From: Leptospira jelokensis
GTDB lineage: Bacteria; Spirochaetota; Leptospiria; Leptospirales; Leptospiraceae
Assembly (NCBI RefSeq): GCF_004769635.1
Contig: NZ_RQGH01000026.1
Span: forward strand, 620,001-684,000
DNA length: 64,000 nucleotides
Direction of reading: 5' to 3'
Each line of letters opens with the position of its first letter. Within the stretch, counting starts at the first letter, position 1. The position numbers and the translations under genes are program-made. The notes under the pieces are model-generated. The model was not told the origin of the DNA. It did not search any database and worked only from the letters and a program-made list of their open reading frames with translations. Of the stretch, positions 57,464 through 64,000 are shown piece after piece.

Positions 57464-58104
57464 TCTCGTATCACTCGAGAGATTTCAGAATTATACCGAT
57501 AGGCCGCTTCTGTTTGGCTTAAATACCCATACGCACCTAATTCAAAAAGAAAAGATGCTGTGATTCCATACCCTCCATCTGGCACCGAGTCACATCCCTT
57601 TTTTCCGGCTGGGTGGATCTTCCAATCACGAGTATTCAAATAAGGAAAGTCATCCGGACAAAGTACGTGCCCGTACATTTTTCCATCGGCATGCCTTGCT
57701 TCATGTAATAAAACTAAAACTCGGTCCAAACGATTGAGTGTAAAGAATCCACGCCCAAGTAACACTTCTCCTTCACGGTACATGGCCACGTAGTCTCCTG
57801 TGGCTCCAAAATTGTACTTTTTGATGCGGCTTTGGATCCAACGTGATATTTTTTTCCCAGAAAAAGGAAATTTAAAAAACGACTCGAATTGTGAATGGCG
57901 GTTGTAGGTGGACTTATCAATTCGAATTTTTTTAGGTTCTAATGATTCCAAATACAAAAAAGTTTCTTTTAATGTTTTGGATTGTTTGGCAGTTAACTTT
58001 GATTCATCGGAATGAACTGAGTTTGGTTCAAAAAAGAAAATCAAACATCCAAACAAAAACAGTTTTTGAACATTAAATTTAGAATGTGGCTTGGAGTCCG
58101 CCAT
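57460..58104 (-). CDS. Exported protein with HEXXH motif
   Basis: 214 residues, a signal peptide around residues 12-32, then a domain with [17 protein letters not shown]: His134-Glu135-x-x-His138 is a zincin-type metal site, within a hydrophobic helix as expected. Downstream [18 protein letters not shown] offers Glu188 as third ligand; Cys149 and Cys171 may form a disulphide. I do not recognise the family. The ATG lies within the 3' end of the TonB-receptor gene (26-base overlap) and AAGG is eight bases upstream. It may be a protease or only a metal-binding fold. Confidence 0.72.
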   Translation of the reverse strand: MADSKPHSKFNVQKLFLFGCLIFFFEPNSVHSDESKLTAKQSKTLKETFLYLESLEPKKIRIDKSTYNRHSQFESFFKFPFSGKKISRWIQSRIKKYNFGATGDYVAMYREGEVLLGRGFFTLNRLDRVLVLLHEARHADGKMYGHVLCPDDFPYLNTRDWKIHPAGKKGCDSVPDGGYGITASFLFELGAYGYLSQTEAAYRYNSEISRVIRD

Positions 58105-60235
58105 AGTAAAACCTTGGACGAATAGGATTGTAAGTAAGCTCGTATTGGTCCAAGAGGTTGTCTACTCCGAAAAATAAGGACATCCTTCCTTCAAAAAATT
58201 TTTTCTCTAAACGCACGTTGAGGAGGGTGAACGGTTTGCCATACACCACTTTATTGTTCTCTTCTGGAGTGCGAGTTTGTTGGTCAATGAGTGCAGTACT
58301 CGTACCTGCAGTGAAATCATTGGTTGTACTATAAAAGGGACGTTTGTCTAAACGTTTGGCACGAAGTGCAAATTCCCAACCTCCAGGGGCGTTCACAAAA
58401 AAATTCATTGTACCTTGGTGGAGGGCACGCCCTTCCAGAGGTCTATCCGTTGTTAGGTCCCTTGTGTCAGTTTGGTTGTATCCAAGTTCTAAGGCAAAAT
58501 ACTTTAAAAAACGAACACGAGACCCTGCTTCCACTCCCCTTGTGTAAGCTCGTTGTACGTTTTTCAATTGGAAGGTTGCAAATTCACTCGTCCTTGTTCC
58601 AAAACTGTATTGGATGAGATCAGTGATATCATTTCGAAACACACTGAGAGACAAAGTCCAGAATTTGAATGGAGTGTATTCGAGATCGGCATTCACTGTT
58701 GTGGATTTTTCAGGCCTTAGTTTGTCGTTACCTTCAACTGTATACCCAACACCAGGGTTTTCAAATCGTAAGTACAATTCGCGAAAGGAAGGTGGACGAA
58801 ATCCTTTTCCATAACTGGCTCGAAAAACCAAATCACTTGTGATGTCAATTTTTGTCGCAATTTTTGGAGTGGTTTGTCCACCAAATTGGGAATCCACATC
58901 ATGCCTAACTCCAGGCACAAGCCGCCAAACAAAGCCTTGCCGCCAAATCACCCATTCATCTTGGATGAAGGCAGCCCTTCTTGTTCGGTATGCATTTCGT
59001 CTTGCCAATCGGTCCGTTTGTAATTCCTCAGAAAAAGATTCCACACCCGCCGTGATCATATGGTCCTTATGGACTTCGTGATCAATCTGAGCGACCCCTT
59101 GTGAAGAAAATTCGTTTGTGATTTCTTTTACATCAAGTTCGTTTGAATTTCGTTGGTCTAGTTTGTAATGGTTTTCCCAACGAGAAAAATTCCCACGTAG
59201 GGAAACCATATTTCGTTTTCCATAAGTATACTCTAGGGCACCTAACGCCAAAAAGTCGTTTGTCATATTGGTGCGATCAAATACGCCACCAGTGGCCCTT
59301 GAATCAACCCCTGCTTGGTTTCGATTTAAATAATTGATGCCTGTTTTGACTTTGAATTGCCCGTCTGGATTGAACGTCATATTCCCACCAAGGTTATTGT
59401 CTTGGAAAGAGTTCCCAGTAGTCGCCGGAGTTTTAGGATCTAAATCGTATGCTGCCGATTGGTTAAACCCACCAAAGAAATTGGTTGCCACAAAATCATT
59501 TTTAAACCCAACATCGGCGATCATATTTTTTTCGCCTTGTGATCCAAAGTTCATTTGTCGTCCATTTCCATAGGATGTGCGGAATTGGTAGTGTTCTGGT
59601 TTTTCCGCTTGTTTGGTGATGATATTGATCACACCACCGATGGCATCAGCTCCGTACAAAGAAGAACTACTGCCTTTTACAATTTCAATCCGTTCGATGT
59701 TTTGGACTTTGAAACGAGTCAAATCAATTGTGTTGTTGAGTCTTCCGGCAACTCTCTGTCCATCAACTAAAAATAAAACATATTTGGAATCAAGACCTAA
59801 CATTTGTACTTGGGAACCACCAAAAAATGGTGTGACGTTGATTCCAAGTTGTGTATCAAGCACCTCGCCTAAGTTACGCGCTCCCGTTTGTTCAATCCGT
59901 TTGCGAGAAATCACTTCCGTTGCAACGGCAGAATCTTTGAGCCTGCGTTCCCCACGAGATCCAGTCACCACAATTCCATTTTTGTGATCCAAATCTTTGA
60001 AGCGATCATCCTCACTCACTTCTTCTGGTTTATTACCTTCAGGAGGATTGGTACTTTCGGCTTGATTTGTTTCTACATTTGGATCCCCAGTGGTGGTTTG
60101 TGTTTGTGTAGGGATTTCTGTTTTTCCATTTGGCTTTGATTGTTTGCCATTGGGTTTCGATTGGGAATGGAGGTTACTCCAAATCAAAAAGAAAAAACAA
60201 AGATAGAAAGTAGAACGAAATAATTGGGATGACAT
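58079..60235 (-). CDS. TonB-dependent outer-membrane receptor (haem/haemoglobin type)
   Basis: 718 residues from ATG 60235, overlapping the stop of the HmuY-like gene (TAATG). Signal peptide, then a linker with a QSKPNGK repeat and Thr/Gln/Pro-rich stretch, then the plug: [62 protein letters not shown]. The 22-strand barrel follows, ending in [35 protein letters not shown] and the [14 protein letters not shown] segment are the usual FRAP/NPxL-like regions of haem receptors. Context with HmuY-like protein suggests haem as substrate (inference). Confidence 0.92.
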   Translation of the reverse strand: MSSQLFRSTFYLCFFFLIWSNLHSQSKPNGKQSKPNGKTEIPTQTQTTTGDPNVETNQAESTNPPEGNKPEEVSEDDRFKDLDHKNGIVVTGSRGERRLKDSAVATEVISRKRIEQTGARNLGEVLDTQLGINVTPFFGGSQVQMLGLDSKYVLFLVDGQRVAGRLNNTIDLTRFKVQNIERIEIVKGSSSSLYGADAIGGVINIITKQAEKPEHYQFRTSYGNGRQMNFGSQGEKNMIADVGFKNDFVATNFFGGFNQSAAYDLDPKTPATTGNSFQDNNLGGNMTFNPDGQFKVKTGINYLNRNQAGVDSRATGGVFDRTNMTNDFLALGALEYTYGKRNMVSLRGNFSRWENHYKLDQRNSNELDVKEITNEFSSQGVAQIDHEVHKDHMITAGVESFSEELQTDRLARRNAYRTRRAAFIQDEWVIWRQGFVWRLVPGVRHDVDSQFGGQTTPKIATKIDITSDLVFRASYGKGFRPPSFRELYLRFENPGVGYTVEGNDKLRPEKSTTVNADLEYTPFKFWTLSLSVFRNDITDLIQYSFGTRTSEFATFQLKNVQRAYTRGVEAGSRVRFLKYFALELGYNQTDTRDLTTDRPLEGRALHQGTMNFFVNAPGGWEFALRAKRLDKRPFYSTTNDFTAGTSTALIDQQTRTPEENNKVVYGKPFTLLNVRLEKKFFEGRMSLFFGVDNLLDQYELTYNPIRPRFYYGGLQATF

Positions 60236-60894
60236 TAGGGAAGTTTTTTCCAACGGATGGTTGGGTAACCAGAGGTTCCAGCATCACTATAATAATTTTC
60301 AATTTTGACTGCATAAATAGATGAACCCGTTCCAGATTTTATCAGAAAGATTTTATTTGCTGTTGGGGTTAAAAAACCAATCGTATAATCATACCATTCG
60401 GTAACAAGTGCGTTGCCAATGTAAACAGCTCCTGCACCACCGATTCCTTGTGTTGTAGCAGAGGTATCCGTGACAAAAGGACTGCAACCGGGAGAAGAGG
60501 AAGGTCTAGAACTAACTTCATCAAAATTTGAACTATTGACAAGACAAGCCCCACCCAATCCAAACCGATTTGTGTCACCAGAATTTGTTGCCACCTTATA
60601 ACGATTAAACGCTATATCCCAAGTGAGTGTATCTTTTTGGGATAATGGAACTTGTTTGTTTGTTTCAAAATGAAAAAAGATGTAAAAATCTAAATTGGTC
60701 GCATTGAACCGAGTCGTAAAACTCCCATCCCCATTGGAGCGAGAGAAAACAATTTTATCCAAAGCATTGGGATTACTGGCATTGACTATATTTGTGATGA
60801 GTTGGTTCACATACAAATCTTGGTCAGTCAGCGCTGGCTTCTGCCGAGCGCAAAAACTAAAACCAATCAGGATCCCAATGACGATGTACTTCAA
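60235..60894 (-). CDS. HmuY-like haem-binding lipoprotein
   Basis: 219 residues. Lipobox region GFSFC gives Cys15. The domain has [29 protein letters not shown], then [24 protein letters not shown] at the end, which is the HmuY pattern (strand WDIAF, final K-x-E-x-Y-x-x-x-x-G-x-x-x-x-I/R). HmuY proteins capture haem outside the cell for a TonB receptor, encoded directly downstream. The strength of the family match was judged by eye. Confidence 0.78.
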   Translation of the reverse strand: MKYIVIGILIGFSFCARQKPALTDQDLYVNQLITNIVNASNPNALDKIVFSRSNGDGSFTTRFNATNLDFYIFFHFETNKQVPLSQKDTLTWDIAFNRYKVATNSGDTNRFGLGGACLVNSSNFDEVSSRPSSSPGCSPFVTDTSATTQGIGGAGAVYIGNALVTEWYDYTIGFLTPTANKIFLIKSGTGSSIYAVKIENYYSDAGTSGYPTIRWKKLP

Positions 60895-60900
60895 TGTTGT

Positions 60901-61446
60901 TTATAATCCAGTTACGGTATAAGAAACAGCTGCTGCTTGCCCTCTCGAAGGAATTGCGTAGAAGAAGATGTAATAATCTCCTGCGGTTGTGAAAGCGATC
61001 GATCCAGACCCTGAGAGTTGGTAAGAATTGGTAAACTCGCTATTGGAATCAGTGAGTGACGATGGAGTAAAACCAGTCCTTGTCGAAGTTGTCAATGGAC
61101 AAGAAGAGGATTGGTAAACAATCACGAAGGAGTTTCCAGTCAGAGCAACGTTCGTTCCATTTTTCGCAGTTAATTTTAATGCAGCAGTCTGGTGTCCCAC
61201 AATGGCTACCGAACCGGTTTTTGTGATCGTTCCAGCACCATTGGCCGTCACAACATTTTGAAAGGTATTGATACTTGCTCTCGGAGGCGCATTTACAGTG
61301 CAATCACCTTGGGCACTGGCAATGATCGAAAGGGTGAGAAGGTTTTCTAGGTCTTTATTCTCTTCTTTTTTTTCACACTGGAGGGTAACGGCACCCAAAA
61401 TCGCCAGTAGGGCGAACAATCTAATCTTTTTTTCAAGGGAATTCAT
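60901..61446 (-). CDS. Lipoprotein in the haem-uptake operon, unknown function
   Basis: 181 residues from ATG 61446 (GAGG five bases upstream). Lipobox TLQC gives Cys24. Mature part is Thr/Ser/Ala-rich with beta-strands (GTITKTGSVAIVGHQTAALKLTAKNGTNVALTGNSFVIVYQSSSC) and ends SYTVTGL, like a secreted beta-sandwich. Six bases before the HmuY-like gene, so the first gene of a three-gene operon, preceded by a Fur-like palindrome at 61486. A haem- or receptor-associated role is inferred only from position. Confidence 0.72.
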   Translation of the reverse strand: MNSLEKKIRLFALLAILGAVTLQCEKKEENKDLENLLTLSIIASAQGDCTVNAPPRASINTFQNVVTANGAGTITKTGSVAIVGHQTAALKLTAKNGTNVALTGNSFVIVYQSSSCPLTTSTRTGFTPSSLTDSNSEFTNSYQLSGSGSIAFTTAGDYYIFFYAIPSRGQAAAVSYTVTGL

Positions 61447-61485
61447 AAGAACCTCGGTCTTTTTTATCCAAACTTCCGTACTGTT

Positions 61486-61498
61486 ATTGAGAATCAAT
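61486..61498. promoter_or_regulatory. Fur-like palindrome before the haem-uptake operon
   Basis: ATTGAGAATCAAT is a perfect palindrome around GAA, 40 bases upstream of the first operon ATG. TGAGAATCA is a core common in Fur boxes of other bacteria and recurs before the bfd-like gene (37230-37240). Binding by a Fur/PerR-type regulator is inferred. Confidence 0.5.
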
Positions 61499-61684
61499 TT
61501 CATTTTAATGGAATTGTCCTTTTTTTCAATGGCTGACATTTCTGTGACAAGAGGAGCATTCGTACAAAACCGTTGGTCAATTTCTTTATGATCCAACGAA
61601 TCTGGTAAGACGGCACTCTCATACGCGTATGGTGTAAAAAATCTATTGTAAGGAAAAGGATTTTTCGTCTACTATGCCTAGGTC

Positions 61685-64000
61685 ATGTCACTCAAGCAGA
61701 TCACTATCTACATTGAAGAATCAGAGAATGATTTCTACAACCGACTGCTTCGTGACATAACAAACATTGAAACATGCCATGTGCATAGTTTCCCCTCTAT
61801 CTTAAAAATCAAACCTGGATCCATCCAGGAGTCTGCGGTTTTCCTCTTTTGGAATGATACAAAGGCAATGGAAAAACAAAAATTTATTTTTGAACATTTC
61901 CCAGAGTCTCCCTATGTCATCCTATCAACCGTTAGTTTGTCTCCTGAAACACTTTCACAAGTAGCACACCCAACGTTTTTGCATTTGGCAGAACCAACAT
62001 ATTCTGTTGGGAATTTGGACTTAGTATTGAACTTCGCAGAACGTTTGATAGAGGACATGAATCGTTCGATCGCCTACGATAAAATTCGCGAAAAGGTAGT
62101 GGTTTTAGAAAACGTATTTGAAGAATCTTTAGACATTCTAATGCAAATTGATCCTACTACCAAACAAATCATCAATGCAAACAAACAAGCGGTTGTTGTG
62201 TTGGAATATGCGTTGGATGAAATTATAGGCAAAGAGTTTTCCTTTTTTATGCCCCCGGTGGAAATCGATGAGGATGCAGAGTTCCAAGGAAATTTAATTG
62301 AAAGTACGGCACTTCGTTCCAAATCGGGAAGGTTGATCCCAACAGAGTCATCGTTTCGACTTTTTCCTGTAAATGGGAAGATGGCGATTTGGGCAACCTT
62401 TCGTGATATTACCGAACGAAAACGTAGCCAAGAACAAGTGAAAAACCAAAAGGCTTTTTATGAATTTATTTTGGATAATTTGGATTCCGACATCGCCGTA
62501 TTAAATTCAAATTTCGAATATGAATACACAAACCCAGTATTTTTAACCAACAAAGAAATTCGTAAGTGGTTGTACAAAAAAACTGATGCAGACCTTGCTG
62601 AAAAATTAGATTTATCACCTGAATTTTACGAAACGAGAAGAAAATATTTAGAGGTTGCAGCGAAAGAAAATGAGATTGTTGAGTTTGAAGAACTCATCCA
62701 AGATCACAATGACAAAGTAACCTATTTACTCAGAAAGTACATTCCAATTGATGATTCGGATACAACGCAAAAACGATTCATTAGTTTTGGCGTAGACATC
62801 ACAGAACGAAAACTTTCCGAAGAAAGGATCACCTATCTTGCGTATTACGATGCATTGACAGGTTTGTCCAATCGTACTTTGTTTATCGATCATGCCAACC
62901 AAGCTTTAAAAAATCATAAATCTACAGAAACCCTTTTAGCGTTTTATTTTTTCGATATCGATAACTTTAAATTCATCAATGATAGTTTAGGCCATACAAA
63001 GGGTGACATTCTTTTACAAATGGTTGGAGCAAGGCTCAAACGAGTGATGACAGAAGTGGATACTGTAGCTCGCTTTGGTGGGGATGAGTTTGCCATTTTA
63101 AAGGTTGATGTTCCAAATAAAAGTGCCGCCGCAGAGTTTGCACAAAAAATATTAGATATCTTAAGCCAACCCTTTCATATCATGGGTCGTGACTTGTTTA
63201 CGACGATCAGTATGGGAATTGCCCTCTCTCCAAATGATGGCATCACCTCAGCTGAATTATTAAAAAACTCCGATATGGCCATGTACAAAGCAAAAGAACT
63301 TGGTCGTAATAATTATAAATTTTACACCAACGAACTCATTTTACGTTCTGAAAAACGTTTGTACATTGAAAACTCACTACGAAAAGCGATCCAAAACGAA
63401 GAATTAATTTTATTCTTCCAACCAAAAATTTCTACGATCACAAATCAAGTTTGTGGAGCAGAAGCCCTCATTCGATGGAAACACCCAGAACGAGGTTGGG
63501 TTCCACCGATTGAGTTTATTCCCGTAGCAGAAGACTCAGGGATCATCGAAAGGATTGGGGATTGGGTTTTGGAAGAGGCATGCCGTTTGAAAAAAGAATG
63601 GTGTGAGATGAAGTTACCAAGTTTTCCATTAAGCGTCAATGTGAGTGGTAAACAATTAGCAAGATCCAATTGGTCACACCGTGTGCAAGCTACCATCTTA
63701 CAATATGGAATCAATCCAGAAGAAATCGAATTGGAACTCACGGAAAGTTCCATCATGGAAAATCCTGAAAAAAGTATAGAGGCATTTGAATACCTTTCTG
63801 AGTTAGGAATCAAAGTTTCGATTGATGATTTTGGTACTGGTTATAGTTCACTGAGTTACTTAAAAAAAATTGATGCTGATGTAATTAAAATTGATAGGTC
63901 TTTCGTTGTAGATTTAGAACTCAATGAAGATGACAGAGCGATTTGTAAGGCCATTATCAATATGGCCCATTCTCTTGGTTTAGAAGTGATTGCAGAAGGT
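61685..64000 (+). CDS. PAS-PAS-GGDEF-EAL regulator (3' end cut off)
   Basis: 772 codons are visible, with no stop before the right edge. The N-terminus (to about 130) is an unfamiliar response-like domain. Two PAS/PAC units follow (about 140-260, ending FRDITERKRS, and 265-390, ending GVDITERKLSEE). GGDEF is intact (RFGGDEFAI near residue 465) and the EAL domain has GAEALIRW, NVSGKQL, ELTES and DDFGTGYSSL. It could both make and degrade cyclic di-GMP. No membrane segment was seen. The PilZ protein at 1.3 kb is a potential receptor of the product. Confidence 0.93.
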   Translation, partial: MSLKQITIYIEESENDFYNRLLRDITNIETCHVHSFPSILKIKPGSIQESAVFLFWNDTKAMEKQKFIFEHFPESPYVILSTVSLSPETLSQVAHPTFLHLAEPTYSVGNLDLVLNFAERLIEDMNRSIAYDKIREKVVVLENVFEESLDILMQIDPTTKQIINANKQAVVVLEYALDEIIGKEFSFFMPPVEIDEDAEFQGNLIESTALRSKSGRLIPTESSFRLFPVNGKMAIWATFRDITERKRSQEQVKNQKAFYEFILDNLDSDIAVLNSNFEYEYTNPVFLTNKEIRKWLYKKTDADLAEKLDLSPEFYETRRKYLEVAAKENEIVEFEELIQDHNDKVTYLLRKYIPIDDSDTTQKRFISFGVDITERKLSEERITYLAYYDALTGLSNRTLFIDHANQALKNHKSTETLLAFYFFDIDNFKFINDSLGHTKGDILLQMVGARLKRVMTEVDTVARFGGDEFAILKVDVPNKSAAAEFAQKILDILSQPFHIMGRDLFTTISMGIALSPNDGITSAELLKNSDMAMYKAKELGRNNYKFYTNELILRSEKRLYIENSLRKAIQNEELILFFQPKISTITNQVCGAEALIRWKHPERGWVPPIEFIPVAEDSGIIERIGDWVLEEACRLKKEWCEMKLPSFPLSVNVSGKQLARSNWSHRVQATILQYGINPEEIELELTESSIMENPEKSIEAFEYLSELGIKVSIDDFGTGYSSLSYLKKIDADVIKIDRSFVVDLELNEDDRAICKAIINMAHSLGLEVIAEG

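Overview
The window looks like the replication-origin neighbourhood of a Leptospira chromosome. The evidence is a LipL21-type lipoprotein beside the gyrase genes, a plant-type ferredoxin-NADP+ reductase ending in Glu-Thr-Tyr, many spirochaete-style lipoproteins, low-to-moderate GC, and the order dnaA-dnaN-recF-DUF721-gyrB-gyrA. The presence of parA/parB beside mnmG/rsmG and the general gene content would fit a saprophytic (L. biflexa-like) species, but I cannot fix the species from sequence alone. I see no insertion sequence, prophage, CRISPR array or rRNA operon.

Layout. 0-1.2 kb: a truncated exported protein, divergent from lipL21. 1.3-13.5 kb: an almost unbroken minus-strand block (PilZ, dusB, gyrA, gyrB, dciA-like, recF, dnaN, dnaA, holB, ilvE). 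Strand polarity flips at 13.5-13.7 kb, followed by mnmG, rsmG, parA and parB on the plus strand; two parS sites lie at 15.95 and 16.91 kb. 19-22.7 kb: ABC exporter, YaaR, bactofilin and a degenerate LytM protein (cell-shape type cluster). 22.8-29.4 kb: tatD, serS, then envelope proteins. 29.4-33.2 kb: recR, ybaB, dnaX and a tRNA cluster (three tRNA-Ser and tRNA-Arg(ACG)) in which tadA sits directly after the tRNA it is expected to modify. 33.3-45.5 kb: RNA methyltransferase, hydrolases, cupin, bfd-like ferredoxin, HxlR/DoxX divergent pair, glycosyltransferase, folE, acs, a TPR protein, membrane pyrophosphatase. 45.6-53.6 kb: a compact minus-strand run of lipoproteins and envelope proteins, a dicarboxylate-type symporter, an SNF2 helicase and queE. 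53.7-64 kb: a VWA-STAS fusion, PC4-like protein, FNR, DUF3015, a HEXXH protein, a haem-uptake type operon (lipoprotein, HmuY-like, TonB receptor) and a truncated PAS-PAS-GGDEF-EAL regulator.

How it fits together. The first 20 kb is the machinery for starting, copying and segregating the chromosome: initiator, clamp, clamp-loader subunits (holB; dnaX further on), recF, gyrase, a DciA-type helicase-loader candidate and ParABS. The most unusual signals are here: the DnaA helix-turn-helix has lost the usual GGRDH stretch, I find no classical TTATCCACA boxes in the three intergenic gaps, and these gaps instead contain a recurrent, consistently oriented TTATGT(C) motif plus palindromes. Further points are a shared TGAGAATCA palindrome before two iron-related gene sets, several enzymes with substituted catalytic residues (LytM protein, alpha/beta hydrolase, QueE spacing), and a VWA-STAS fusion suggesting a partner-switching input.

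Limits: all identifications are by reading motifs and family resemblance; no database search or structure prediction was run. Starts were chosen by hand; several genes use TTG or GTG, which seems normal in this genome.
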